Shown here piece by piece: positions 52,663 through 61,649 of a DNA stretch of 64,000 bases (position 1 is the first letter of the stretch; the number at the start of each line of letters is the position of its first letter). The DNA comes from Blautia sp. XA-2221 (GTDB taxonomy: Bacteria; Bacillota; Clostridia; Lachnospirales; Lachnospiraceae): contig NZ_JAJQXX010000013.1 in assembly GCF_028767025.1 (NCBI RefSeq), positions 1-64,000 on the forward strand, read 5' to 3'. Both the position numbers and the translations under genes were made by a program. A model generated the notes under the pieces. It saw only the letters and a list, made by a program, of their open reading frames with translations. It did no database searches and was not told where the DNA came from.

Positions 52663-54859
52663 ATATGTAAAAACGGTTTCCCGTGGCAAAAGCTGGATTC
52701 CTGCTTTTTTAAGCCTTGGACTTTTCCTTGCATTTCCGGTTGTTCTGCTTCTTATGATAGGAAACTGGAGCGCTGCCGGATATACACAGGATCAGATGAC
52801 TCTTCTTTATGAAAGTCTCTGGAAGGGAAAACTTGTTATTACGGGAGGGATGGTAGCAGCAGTGGCTGCCATCATGAACAGCATAAATGGATTCAGCTAT
52901 GTTTATTCCCGCAAAAAAGTGGATTTTTATCATAGCCTGCCCATAAAGCGGTCACGGATGTTCTGGAGTCGTGTATACACAGGCCTTTTGTATTACCTGA
53001 TCCCTTATGCTGTCGCAGAATTTTTTGCAGTGTGCATAGGAGCGGCAAGAGGTTTCTTCAGCCTGAAACTTATGGGATTGGCTGTCAGTCTGTTTTTTGT
53101 TCATTTGCTTTTGTATTTAATGCTGTATTTCAGCGTGATCCTTATTTTTTGCGTGACCGGAAATTTTCTGATGGGAGGCTTATGTCTGGCCGGTATGCAG
53201 TTATATGGACCGGTGTTGGGAATCTTGCTGTCATCCTGTGCCTACAGTTTTTTTGACACCTTTTTTGCAGGCTATCCATATGGTATTTTTAAAATTCTGG
53301 AGAGTTATGCATCGCCTCTTACTCTGGCAGATGAGTTTGTACAAAAGTACAGAGAGGGCCGGGGGATGGTTCTGGCAGTTGTCCTGGTTGTGCTGACCCT
53401 GATCTTTCTTGCTGTTTCTTATATTGCTTACATACGCAGACCATCTGAGGCGGCAGGAAAGCCAATGGTATATGGGAAACTGGCTACAGTGCTAAAATTT
53501 ATGGTTGTTGTGCCATGTGGCATAGGAACAGGATTTATTTTTTATTTGATTCCTACAAGTCATGCACGGAATATCTGGTGTGTGTTTGGACTGGTGCTTG
53601 GAACTGTACTTGCTCATGGAATGACAGAAACCCTGTATCAGATGGACTTTCATGCATTCTTTTCCAAAAAAGCCCAGCTGTTTGCAGCGGCAGCTCTTGT
53701 TGCAGTGTGTGCGCTGATTTATCAGAAGGATCTTCTGCGTTTTGACGCCTATATTCCCAAACAGGAAGAAATTAAAGCGCTTAACATAGACATGATGGTT
53801 CTGGCAGATGACATGACTGATTATGTAAAAAAACAGGCGGACGGTACATTCCGTATAAAAGACAGTACGTCATGGGAACAAAGAGAAACGGTTCTTTCCG
53901 GAAAAGACGGAATTGGAAATGAAACTTATACAGTTCTTCAGAAAATTGTTGAAAATCAGAAAAGCAGAAAGTTCAGAGAGGAAAGAGAGCAGACAGAAGA
54001 GGGAACTTTTCGTCGTCTATTATTGGGATATCAGCTTCAGTCAGGCAGAAAAGTGAACCGCAGTTATATGGTAAATACAGAAGAATGTGATGAGCTTTTG
54101 GGTGTTCTTTATAAGGAAGAAAATCTGAAAAACAAAACAGAGCAGTTTCTGGCTTTGGATACCGCATACCTGGACAATATTACTTTGATCTCCGGAAACG
54201 GAAGGGACTATGCGATTTTCCAGGATCAGCTGGAAAAACAGAAAAAACTGATCGAGGCAGTAAAAAAGGATTTTCAGGAAGCTGCTCCGGAAGATTTGCT
54301 TGAACTTCCGTTTGCCGAGCTTCAAATGGGATATACCCTTCCGGTAGCCCAGGATATATACAGTCTGGTTCCCGGGGAGAAAAACCCAGAAGGACAGGCA
54401 TATGGGGAAATAAAACTGTTTCCTTCTTATAAAAATACGATTGCAGTTCTTAAAGAAACCGGATATCCTCTGAGTCTTAAAGATACAGACATCAAAAAGG
54501 CAAAGATTGTCTATTATGATGAGTCAGGAGAGGAAGAAAAAACCGCAGAATATACGGAAAAAGAACAGATAGAAGCTCTGGTTCAGGCAGCAAATCCATC
54601 CTTTGGTGATTGTTCCTGGATAGAATATGAACCGGATGTAATGGTGATCTTCCAGACGGAGCAGGGAGAAGAATGTTATGCAGAGTTTCTGAAAGACCGT
54701 ACTCCGGAATTTGTTCGTCAGGAAAGTAGAAGTACAGACAAAAAAGAAAACACACAGACGGATACAGGAAATTCGGAGAGGACAGAGGTTGTAGGAGAGG
54801 CCGACGGCCCCACAGAGATTTCTATTGAGGAAGAAAAAAGAGAGGTAACAGATGAGTAA
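52637..54859 (+). CDS. ABC permease with large C-terminal domain (DUF6449-like)
   Basis: This 740-residue protein has about ten hydrophobic segments in residues 20-380, including YSRKKVDFYHSLPIKRSRMFWSRV, an ABC-2-type loop. A hydrophilic domain of about 350 residues follows. The latter is acidic, and its last 50 residues are Glu/Thr-rich. This layout fits the permease partner of YtrA-type ATPases that ends in a DUF6449 domain (named from memory). The frame extends to 52616, but CGGAGGTGG places the start at ATG 52637. The substrate is unknown; cell-wall antibiotic response is typical. Confidence 0.8.
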   Translation: MKLKICSSEYVKTVSRGKSWIPAFLSLGLFLAFPVVLLLMIGNWSAAGYTQDQMTLLYESLWKGKLVITGGMVAAVAAIMNSINGFSYVYSRKKVDFYHSLPIKRSRMFWSRVYTGLLYYLIPYAVAEFFAVCIGAARGFFSLKLMGLAVSLFFVHLLLYLMLYFSVILIFCVTGNFLMGGLCLAGMQLYGPVLGILLSSCAYSFFDTFFAGYPYGIFKILESYASPLTLADEFVQKYREGRGMVLAVVLVVLTLIFLAVSYIAYIRRPSEAAGKPMVYGKLATVLKFMVVVPCGIGTGFIFYLIPTSHARNIWCVFGLVLGTVLAHGMTETLYQMDFHAFFSKKAQLFAAAALVAVCALIYQKDLLRFDAYIPKQEEIKALNIDMMVLADDMTDYVKKQADGTFRIKDSTSWEQRETVLSGKDGIGNETYTVLQKIVENQKSRKFREEREQTEEGTFRRLLLGYQLQSGRKVNRSYMVNTEECDELLGVLYKEENLKNKTEQFLALDTAYLDNITLISGNGRDYAIFQDQLEKQKKLIEAVKKDFQEAAPEDLLELPFAELQMGYTLPVAQDIYSLVPGEKNPEGQAYGEIKLFPSYKNTIAVLKETGYPLSLKDTDIKKAKIVYYDESGEEEKTAEYTEKEQIEALVQAANPSFGDCSWIEYEPDVMVIFQTEQGEECYAEFLKDRTPEFVRQESRSTDKKENTQTDTGNSERTEVVGEADGPTEISIEEEKREVTDE

Positions 54860-55649
54860 GGCAGTGAGACTGGATAAATTTCTGGCTGATGCCGGAAAGG
54901 GAACCAGAAGTGAAGTAAAAAAATACATACAGAAAGGTCTGGTACAGATCAATTCTCAGACTGTAAAAAAGCCGGAGCAGAAGGTGACAGAAGAGGACAG
55001 GGTGGAGCTTTTGGGTGAACCTGTATCCAGGGCTCCGGAGTTTGTATACTATCTTCTTAATAAGCCGGCAGGCTATGTAAGCGCTACGGAGGACAGGTAT
55101 GACAGAACCGTGATGGAACTGATCACGGAACCGAGAAAGGGAATGTTTCCGGTAGGGCGTCTGGACAAAGATACAGAAGGCCTTCTTCTGATCACAGACG
55201 ATGGAGCGTTGGCCCATGATCTTTTATCACCGGCCCGCCATGTGGAAAAAACATATTTTGTGAGAGTGGAAGGCGCAATAACAGAAGAGGACAGACAAAA
55301 GCTGGAGCAGGGGATTGACATTGGAGAAAAAAGACTGACCCTTCCGGCAAAAGTACAGCTTTTTCCCCGGGATGGCAGTGACATGGAAAATTCGGAACTG
55401 CTGCGCCGGGTACGAACAGAAAATCTTCCGGAAAGCTATACAGAGCTGCTTCTTACTATCAGCGAGGGAAAATTTCATCAGGTTAAGCGGATGATGGCGG
55501 CAGTGGGAAAGCCTGTGATTTATCTGAAAAGACTCTCAATGGGACCACTTACACTTCCGGACCAGCTGAAAAAAGGCGAATACCGTCCTCTGACAGCGGA
55601 AGAAGTACAAAAATTAAAAAATGCAGGCTGCTCTTCCACGGGAAAATAG
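54852..55649 (+). CDS. rsuA: 16S rRNA pseudouridine synthase RsuA family
   Basis: The 265-residue protein has an N-terminal S4 RNA-binding domain (RLDKFLADAGKGTRSEVKKYIQKGLVQIN) and the catalytic block FPVGRLDKDTEGLLLITDDG with the nucleophilic Asp. C-terminal GKFHQVKRMMAAVGKPVIYLKRLSMG is also conserved. RsuA makes pseudouridine 516 of 16S rRNA; a related member may act on 23S. It overlaps the permease gene by 8 bp, an unusual fusion of an rRNA enzyme into a resistance-type operon. Confidence 0.9.
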   Translation: MSKAVRLDKFLADAGKGTRSEVKKYIQKGLVQINSQTVKKPEQKVTEEDRVELLGEPVSRAPEFVYYLLNKPAGYVSATEDRYDRTVMELITEPRKGMFPVGRLDKDTEGLLLITDDGALAHDLLSPARHVEKTYFVRVEGAITEEDRQKLEQGIDIGEKRLTLPAKVQLFPRDGSDMENSELLRRVRTENLPESYTELLLTISEGKFHQVKRMMAAVGKPVIYLKRLSMGPLTLPDQLKKGEYRPLTAEEVQKLKNAGCSSTGK

Positions 55650-55681
55650 AAAAAATGTTGAAAATACAGCCGAAAACAGGA

Positions 55682-55708
55682 AAACCCTCTTTACACAGAG
55701 GGTTTTTA
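55682..55708 (+). terminator. rsuA terminator
   Basis: AAAACCCTC pairs with GAGGGTTTTT over a tttacaca loop. The loop holds the -35 of the rpsB promoter. Confidence 0.85.
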
Positions 55709-55719
55709 TGTGTTATACT
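55690..55719 (+). promoter_or_regulatory. rpsB promoter inside the rsuA terminator
   Basis: TTTACA (55690-55695), an 18-bp spacer and TATACT (55714-55719). The -35 lies in the loop of the terminator, so the two elements overlap. Confidence 0.6.
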
Positions 55720-55724
55720 CCAAG

Positions 55725-55843
55725 AGTTGCAAAATAATCACGCGTGGAGATTCCGAAGGATGGTGCCCATACGGTGTGACGGCGGGGTCCAGATAGAAAA
55801 TGATCTGCGCGGAAGAATTTAACCAAAAAAGGAGAACAAAAAC
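55725..55843 (+). promoter_or_regulatory. rpsB 5' leader, possibly structured
   Basis: The ~120-nt leader is GC-rich in its middle (cgcgtggagattccgaagg, then cggtgtgacggcggggtcc), unlike the AT-rich gaps around it. This suggests a folded RNA, perhaps for autoregulation by S2 as in other bacteria. No specific match was made. AAAAAAGGAG precedes the ATG. Confidence 0.4.
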
Positions 55844-56590
55844 ATGAGCGTTATTTCAATGAAACAGCTTTTGGAAGCAGGTGTTCATTTCGGACATCAG
55901 ACAAGAAGATGGAACCCTAAAATGGCTCCGTACATCTACACAGAGAGAAATGGTATCTATATCATCGACCTTCAGCAGTCTGTAGGAATGGTTGACGATG
56001 CTTACAATGCAATCGCTGACATCGTAGCAAACGGCGGAAACATCCTTTTCGTAGGAACAAAGAAACAGGCTCAGGACGCTATCAAAGTTGAGGCAGAGCG
56101 TTGCGGACAGTTCTATGTAAACGAGAGATGGCTTGGCGGTATGCTTACAAACTTCAAGACAATCCAGAGCCGTATTGCAAGACTGAAAGAGATCGAGGCT
56201 ATGGAGGCTGACGGAACATTTGACGTGCTTCCTAAAAAAGAAGTTATTGAGTTAAGAAAAGAGCTTACAAAACTGCAGAAAAACCTTGGCGGTATCAAAG
56301 AGATGAAACGTCTTCCGGACGCTATCTTCATCGTTGACCCGAAAAAAGAGAGAATCTGTGTACAGGAAGCTCATACATTAGGTATTCCGCTTATCGGTAT
56401 CTGTGATACAAACTGTGATCCGGAAGAACTTGACTATGTAATTCCGGGTAATGATGATGCTATCCGTGCCGTAAAACTCATCGTTTCCAAGATGGCAGAC
56501 GCTGTTATCGAGGCAAACCAGGGTACAGCTGAGGCTGACGGCGAGATCGAGGCAGAGTCTGAGGAGTTTGCTGAGACAGTAGAAGAGTAA
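55844..56590 (+). CDS. rpsB: ribosomal protein S2
   Basis: This 248-residue S2 begins [29 protein letters not shown], the invariant family opening, and has the [13 protein letters not shown] and [29 protein letters not shown] motifs. It ends in an acidic tail. It is cotranscribed with tsf, the usual order. It binds the small subunit late in assembly. Confidence 0.97.
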   Translation: MSVISMKQLLEAGVHFGHQTRRWNPKMAPYIYTERNGIYIIDLQQSVGMVDDAYNAIADIVANGGNILFVGTKKQAQDAIKVEAERCGQFYVNERWLGGMLTNFKTIQSRIARLKEIEAMEADGTFDVLPKKEVIELRKELTKLQKNLGGIKEMKRLPDAIFIVDPKKERICVQEAHTLGIPLIGICDTNCDPEELDYVIPGNDDAIRAVKLIVSKMADAVIEANQGTAEADGEIEAESEEFAETVEE

Positions 56591-56635
56591 TTTTATTAAA
56601 TTATTCAGATTAAAAATATCCAGGAGGAAATAGAG

Positions 56636-57574
56636 ATGGCTATTACAGCAGCACAGGTAAAAGAGTTAAGAGAAATGACCGGCGCCGGAATGATGGACTG
56701 TAAGAAAGCTCTTACAGCTACAGAAGGCGATATGGATAAAGCAGTAGAATTCCTTCGTGAAAAAGGACTTGCAACTGCTCAGAAAAAAGCAAGCCGTGTA
56801 GCAGCAGAGGGTCTTTGCAAGACTGTTGTTGCAGAGGATGCTAAGAGCGCAGTAGTTGTTGAGGTTAATGCAGAGACAGACTTCGTGGCAAAGAATGAAA
56901 AATTCCAGAGCTATGTTGCAGACGTTGCTGCACAGGCACTTACTACTACAGCAGCTGATATCGAAGCTTTCCTTGCAGAGCCATGGGCACTGAACAACGA
57001 GCAGACTGTAAAAGAAGCTCTTGCAGCTCAGATCGCAGTTATCGGCGAGAACATGAACATCAGAAGATTTGCTCAGGTAAAAGAAGAGAACGGTTTTGTT
57101 GCTTCCTATACACATATGGGCGGAAAAATCGGAGTTCTTGTTGACGTAGAGGCAGACGTTGTAAACGATGCTGTAAAAGAAATGGCTAAGAACGTTGCAA
57201 TGCAGATCGCAGCTCTGAAACCACAGTACACAAACAGCTCTGAAGTGAGCGCTGATTACATCGCTCATGAAAAAGAGATTCTTCTTGCTCAGATCATGAA
57301 CGATCCGAAAGAGTCTCAGAAACCGGAGAAGGTTATCCAGGGCATGATCACCGGACGTATCAACAAAGAGCTGAAAGAAATCTGCCTTCTTGACCAGGTT
57401 TACGTTAAAGCAGAGGATGGAAAACAGACTGTTGCTAAATATGTAGAGCAGGTTGCTAAAGAGAATGGCGCAAACGTTGTAATCAAAGGCTTCGTTCGTT
57501 TCGAAACCGGAGAAGGAATCGAGAAGAAGGAAGAGGATTTTGCAGCTGAGGTTGCAAAACAGATGGGAAACTAA
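56636..57574 (+). CDS. tsf: elongation factor Ts
   Basis: The 312-residue EF-Ts catalyses GDP release from EF-Tu. It has the N-terminal UBA-like block LREMTGAGMMDCKKALTATEGDMDKAVEFLREKG and the TDFVAKNEKF core motif. It lies 45 bp behind rpsB with CAGGAGG before ATG. The standard terminator follows. Confidence 0.97.
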   Translation: MAITAAQVKELREMTGAGMMDCKKALTATEGDMDKAVEFLREKGLATAQKKASRVAAEGLCKTVVAEDAKSAVVVEVNAETDFVAKNEKFQSYVADVAAQALTTTAADIEAFLAEPWALNNEQTVKEALAAQIAVIGENMNIRRFAQVKEENGFVASYTHMGGKIGVLVDVEADVVNDAVKEMAKNVAMQIAALKPQYTNSSEVSADYIAHEKEILLAQIMNDPKESQKPEKVIQGMITGRINKELKEICLLDQVYVKAEDGKQTVAKYVEQVAKENGANVVIKGFVRFETGEGIEKKEEDFAAEVAKQMGN

Positions 57575-57596
57575 TTTCCTAGATAACATGAATTTT

Positions 57597-57642
57597 AAAA
57601 CCCTTGAAAATCCCAGGATATGGGCATTTTCAAGGGTTTTTT
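57597..57642 (+). terminator. tsf terminator
   Basis: AAAACCCTTGAAAAT pairs with ATTTTCAAGGGTTTTTT. It is a strong stem with an internal CCCA/TGGG extension. Confidence 0.92.
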
Positions 57643-57757
57643 GAAGTTTAAGGGAAAATCGTAAATTATCATAAAATACCGTATTTTATTATTGGATTTT
57701 GGGATAGACGCTAATCTGAATTTTTCCTTCCCTTCATCCTTGAAGAGCAGAAAAAAT

Positions 57758-58627
57758 TCACGGATGATAATACCTCAGTACATGCTCCGGATATTTCTGG
57801 TCGCCGTAATCCCACGGGCCGGCAGTTTCATAAAACGGATCATCCTCGGAACGAGCAGTTTCGCCGCTGGCCATTTTGGCAAAAGCTTCTGAAGTTTTTT
57901 CAGACCAGGAGGTGATGCCATTCTTTTTCAGGTAAGTGAAGTAAGCATCTGCACCGAAATTATAAGCCTGAAGAGCAAGACGGATTCTGTTTAGATCTGA
58001 GGGATTGGATACACCTGCCTTTTCCATTGCATATTTCAGTTCCTGGATACCACATTCAATGGAGTATGAAGTGTCTGTGATTCCGTTGGGAACCTGGGGA
58101 TATTGTTTGTTGTATGCGCCCTCAGAGGACTGAAGGACGTCAGGACCGCTGCCAGAGCTTTCCTGCATCATCAGGGCAAGGATCAGGTCCGTATAATCGG
58201 ACATTTCGTATTCGGCGGCAATATTTTCCACATCCTGACGATAGGATTCACAGGCAGAATTAATGGCAAGAAATTCTTCCGGCTTTTGCTTCAGTACAGC
58301 GATTCCCCCTATGACAGCAAAAAGCAGAATGATTGCGGCTGTTCCAAGGAATATTTTCTGTATTCTTACCTTCTTTTGTCTTAGCTGTTTTCTGCGGTGC
58401 GTGCGGATCTCCCGGTTGGATCTGGAGGCCCTTTTTTGTCGGGCAGAAGGACTGGGCTTTTTACCGGAAACTCTTTTTTTACTGGAAACAGAGGGTTGGT
58501 TTTTAACCGTTCTGTTCTGAGTTCTGGCAGAAGGTGTACGGGCTGACGATACAGACCGGCTTTTTTTATGTCCGGCAGTGGAACGATTCTGTTGTGTTTT
58601 TAGAGTTTTTTTATCTGATGTATTCAT
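57758..58627 (-). CDS. secreted/anchored lysozyme-like cell wall hydrolase
   Basis: The 289-residue protein has a strongly basic, Ser/Arg-rich N-terminal cytoplasmic tail (about residues 1-90) and one membrane segment about residues 92-112. A C-terminal lysozyme-like domain follows. The domain has LILALMMQESSG with the catalytic Glu and LALQAYNFGADAYFTYL, resembling the muramidase part of CwlT-type enzymes. CwlT domains usually belong to conjugative elements and carry a second peptidase domain; neither is present here. It probably cuts glycan strands from the outer side of the membrane. Confidence 0.82.
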   Translation of the reverse strand: MNTSDKKTLKTQQNRSTAGHKKSRSVSSARTPSARTQNRTVKNQPSVSSKKRVSGKKPSPSARQKRASRSNREIRTHRRKQLRQKKVRIQKIFLGTAAIILLFAVIGGIAVLKQKPEEFLAINSACESYRQDVENIAAEYEMSDYTDLILALMMQESSGSGPDVLQSSEGAYNKQYPQVPNGITDTSYSIECGIQELKYAMEKAGVSNPSDLNRIRLALQAYNFGADAYFTYLKKNGITSWSEKTSEAFAKMASGETARSEDDPFYETAGPWDYGDQKYPEHVLRYYHP

Positions 58628-58713
58628 AGCATTATTGTATCGGGAAAACCCTGTTTTGAAAAGAAAAGAATTATTATGAAAGTCTTAAAAATTGGTGAAC
58701 ATCACTTGGAAAA

Positions 58714-58742
58714 TTGAAAATAGAAAAGGTCTGTGGTATGAT
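58714..58742 (+). promoter_or_regulatory. promoter of 3D-domain gene
   Basis: TTGAAA (58714-58719), a 17-bp spacer and TATGAT (58737-58742), leaving a leader of about 160 nt. Confidence 0.6.
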
Positions 58743-58910
58743 TTGTAGGAAGTATCACAGAACAACTGATTACAACGAATATGAAACATGATTCTATTTC
58801 AATATAGCAAAGATGGAATATCCGTTGTACCGGAAAGTGACAGAAAGGCTGTGTCGGTAAAGAAACTTGAATGTTACGGGAGCGCAGTCAGAAAGAGAAG
58901 GTGAAAAAGC

Positions 58911-59978
58911 ATGAAAAACAGGTTCTGTCTTCTTCTGTTATCAGCGGTTCTTTTTTGGGGAGGAACTGTTGTTTATGCGGATGTTGCTGATTATGAAACA
59001 GTGACGCAGGAAGATCAGAAAGAAAATAAAACCATACACACTTTTGAAACGGATGACGGACAGGGGAATTCTGTAAAGGTTGCGGCATGCAGCGATGTTC
59101 TTTATGTAACTGCCAGGACTGCAGCGCTCCGGTCAGTGCCAGGTGACAGAGGGGAGGAGCTTGCAGAGGTCAGTCTTGGAGATGAGGTTTCCAGAAGCGC
59201 TGTGTGTGATAATAACTGGAGCAAGGTTTCTGTGGAAAAAAACGGAAGTAAAGTGATCGGTTACATACAGAATCAGATGCTCAGCTCTGATATTCAGATC
59301 CAGCCGGAGGACGATCAGGTGGAGGTAAAAACAGACAGCAGTATTCTTGACTATCCGGGCAAAAAAGACGGAAAAGTGGTAGGAGAGGTACTGGAGCTTG
59401 ATCAGGTGAAGCGTACAGGAACTGTAAATGAAGTGTGGAGCAGAATTTCCTATGAGGACGAAAACGGGGCAGAACAGACCGGCTATATCCCGACCAGCGC
59501 CCTGGATCTTTCGGAAACGGTACAGACTGCAGATGCAGGGATTGATAAAAAGCTGGATGCGGGAACGCTTTCAAAAAGCAGTGGAGAAGGTGTTTTTGCA
59601 GAAGCAGTGGAGGCAGGTGGAAGCATCAGCCAAGTGAACGGAGTACAGGTGGGAACCCCGGTTGCAGCTTCCTCGGATGCAAATCTGAAGCCATTGGGAA
59701 CTTTCCGGATCACACATTACTGTCCATGCAGTATCTGCTGCGGTCCGTGGGCCAACGGGATTACATCTACAGGTGTAACAGCAACCACAAATCATACGAT
59801 AGCAGTTGACCCGTCCCAGATTCCTTATGGAAGTCAGGTAGTGATCAACGGGCAGGTATATGTGGCAGAGGACTGTGGAGGAGCTATTAAGACCAACTGT
59901 ATTGATATTTATGTGGCAACTCATGAGGAAGGTGAGTCAAAGGGCGTTTATTATACAGATGTATATTTGATCCAGTAA
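58911..59978 (+). CDS. secreted protein with SH3-like and 3D domains
   Basis: This 355-residue protein has a signal peptide (KNRFCLLLLSAVLFWGG) and two bacterial SH3-like segments (about 60-110 and 135-185). The C-terminal 3D domain reads FRITHYCPCSICCGPWANG..., ending AVDPSQIPYGSQVVI and EDCGGAIKTNCIDIYV. The conserved Asp residues are the catalytic set of MltA-like 3D lytic transglycosylases related to resuscitation or germination factors. It acts outside the cell on peptidoglycan. It is divergent from the lysozyme-like gene across 283 bp. Confidence 0.88.
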   Translation: MKNRFCLLLLSAVLFWGGTVVYADVADYETVTQEDQKENKTIHTFETDDGQGNSVKVAACSDVLYVTARTAALRSVPGDRGEELAEVSLGDEVSRSAVCDNNWSKVSVEKNGSKVIGYIQNQMLSSDIQIQPEDDQVEVKTDSSILDYPGKKDGKVVGEVLELDQVKRTGTVNEVWSRISYEDENGAEQTGYIPTSALDLSETVQTADAGIDKKLDAGTLSKSSGEGVFAEAVEAGGSISQVNGVQVGTPVAASSDANLKPLGTFRITHYCPCSICCGPWANGITSTGVTATTNHTIAVDPSQIPYGSQVVINGQVYVAEDCGGAIKTNCIDIYVATHEEGESKGVYYTDVYLIQ

Positions 59979-59980
59979 CC

Positions 59981-60553
59981 TTATGATCTGTATGTTTCGC
60001 TCTGTGTATGCTGGCAGATGATTCTGGCAACCTCTTCCGCGCTTTCTTTCTGACCGTTTTCCTCCCATTTCAGGAAGGTATTCAGCAGGCCGCCTGCATA
60101 ATAATAGATGTCATATAAAGACTGTGCAGTTTCTTTTGGCAGATAAGAAAGCATAAATTCATTGATTCCGTCCATGAGAATGGAATGCAGTCCGTTTTGT
60201 GTCATTGTCAGAAAAAACGTTTTGTACTGATCAAAGAATTTAAGGGAAAAGATAACATGGGAATACTCCTGGAAATTTCCAAGACCGGGAGTATTTTTTC
60301 TTGCCTTTAAATAGTCTGCAACAATCTCTTTCATATAATCAGTAAGGGCTTCCTGAACAGAATCGTAGTAATAATAAAACGTCATACGGGATACCCCGGA
60401 TTTTTTGGCAATTGCGGAAACATTTACACCGCTCATCCCTCTGTCCTGCATAAGCTCAATAATGGCTTCTCCAATGCACATGCGGGTAAAAAGAGAACGT
60501 TCTGTTTTCTGACCGGTTTTGTATCTGCTGCCGGAATAAGTTGTATTTTCCAT
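59981..60553 (-). CDS. TetR family transcriptional regulator
   Basis: This 190-residue protein has an N-terminal helix-turn-helix (GVNVSAIAKKSGVSRMTFYYYYDSVQEAL) and a mainly helical C-terminal ligand domain. Its stop lies 2 bp from that of the 3D gene on the other strand. The palindrome at 60590-60612, between its start and the divergent DegV gene, is the likely operator. Confidence 0.9.
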   Translation of the reverse strand: MENTTYSGSRYKTGQKTERSLFTRMCIGEAIIELMQDRGMSGVNVSAIAKKSGVSRMTFYYYYDSVQEALTDYMKEIVADYLKARKNTPGLGNFQEYSHVIFSLKFFDQYKTFFLTMTQNGLHSILMDGINEFMLSYLPKETAQSLYDIYYYAGGLLNTFLKWEENGQKESAEEVARIICQHTQSETYRS

Positions 60554-60589
60554 GTAAATCCCTCGAATAGTTCTTATTTTGCGGTTTCC

Positions 60590-60612
60590 TTACAAAAAGA
60601 AACATTTTGTAA
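60590..60612. promoter_or_regulatory. TetR-type operator
   Basis: A perfect inverted repeat TTACAAAA-7-TTTTGTAA of 23 bp lies between the divergent tetR and degV genes. It abuts the -35 of the degV promoter (60614). Position and symmetry suit a TetR homodimer. Confidence 0.65.
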
Positions 60613-60613
60613 A

Positions 60614-60642
60614 TTGTATCATGTACAGAGATAGAATACAAT
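60614..60642 (+). promoter_or_regulatory. promoter of second DegV gene
   Basis: TTGTAT (60614-60619), a 17-bp spacer and TACAAT (60637-60642). Confidence 0.6.
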
Positions 60643-60684
60643 GACAGGTATTGATAAAAATACAGAGTTAGGAGAAATGATACA

Positions 60685-61518
60685 ATGACAAGATTTATTG
60701 CGGACTCCTGCAGTGATATGCTTCAGATGGAAGGCGTGGATTTTGTGGCGGTTCCGCTTACAATTTCCACAGATGCCAGGGACTATGTGGATGATAAAAA
60801 TTTAGATGTAAAAGGAATGACTGAGGATTTGGCAGGTTATAAAGGAAAATCATGCACTGCCTGTCCCGGAGTGGAAAGCTGGCTGAAGGCTTTTGAGGGA
60901 GCAGATGTTATTTATGTGGGAACAATGACAAGCACGCTTTCCGGAACTTATAATTCAGCCCTGGTGGCAAAGGATATGTATCAGCAGTCACATCCGGAAG
61001 CAAAGATCCATGTATTTGATACCTTAAGTGCAGGGCCGGAGCTGAGACTTCTTATGGAAAAACTGACAGAATTGGACAGAGAGGGAAAAACGTTTGAAGA
61101 AGTGGTACGACTGGGATGCGAATATATGAAAAAAACAAGACTGTTTTTTGCACTGAAGTCTTTACATAATCTTGCACAGAATGGAAGAGTGAGCAAAGTG
61201 GTTGCCGCAGCCGCAGGGGTACTGGGAATCAGTGTTTTTGGAACTGCCAGCGAGGAGGGAACCCTGGAGCCTTCTGCAAAGTGCAGAGGACGAAAAAAAG
61301 TAGTGGAAGAATTTCTCAGGGAGATCACCAAAACAGGATTTCAGAAAGGCAGGATCCGGATCAGCCATGTAGATAATCTTTCCCTTGCAGAAAAGATTAA
61401 AGATTTGATACTGGAGCGGTTTCCACAGGCAGAGATCCTTGTGTATGAAGCCAGGGGACTTTGCAGTTACTATGCAGAGAGCGGAGGCGTTCTTGTAGGG
61501 GTGGAAGGCAGCCTGTAA
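60685..61518 (+). CDS. DegV family protein, second copy
   Basis: This 277-residue protein begins TRFIADSCSDML, the DegV first-strand motif, and has IYVGTMTSTLSGTYNSALVAK and LHNLAQNGRVSKVVAAAAGVLGISVFGTA, the fatty-acid pocket segments. It is probably a FakB-like fatty acid carrier with a chain preference different from the one at 48.5 kb. Divergent from a TetR gene, it likely responds to a fatty acid or a lipid-like ligand. Confidence 0.9.
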   Translation: MTRFIADSCSDMLQMEGVDFVAVPLTISTDARDYVDDKNLDVKGMTEDLAGYKGKSCTACPGVESWLKAFEGADVIYVGTMTSTLSGTYNSALVAKDMYQQSHPEAKIHVFDTLSAGPELRLLMEKLTELDREGKTFEEVVRLGCEYMKKTRLFFALKSLHNLAQNGRVSKVVAAAAGVLGISVFGTASEEGTLEPSAKCRGRKKVVEEFLREITKTGFQKGRIRISHVDNLSLAEKIKDLILERFPQAEILVYEARGLCSYYAESGGVLVGVEGSL

Positions 61519-61570
61519 AACATAATCTGAGCTGTGGAGAATTTCAGCAGCTTTTTTATGAAAACGAAAA

Positions 61571-61620
61571 GACTGATAAACAGCGTTCTTATGATGGAAC
61601 ATTGCTTATCAGCCTTTTTA
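61571..61620. terminator. terminator between DegV and O-acetylhomoserine sulfhydrylase genes
   Basis: GACTGATAAaCAgcGTTC pairs with GAAC-at-TG-c-TTATCAGcC, followed by TTTTTATG. It lies between converging genes. Confidence 0.85.
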
Positions 61621-61649
61621 TGTATTTGATAAAGCTACTATATGATCAT

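Noticed and set aside
56666-57589. 307-codon antisense ORF over tsf
   Set aside because: A Cys/Phe-rich shadow of a highly expressed gene with biased codons; no ribosome binding site or family motif.
57758-58627. Conjugative element relic suggested by the CwlT-like domain
   Set aside because: No relaxase, VirB4/VirD4 or integrase gene in the surrounding 10 kb; neighbours are housekeeping genes.
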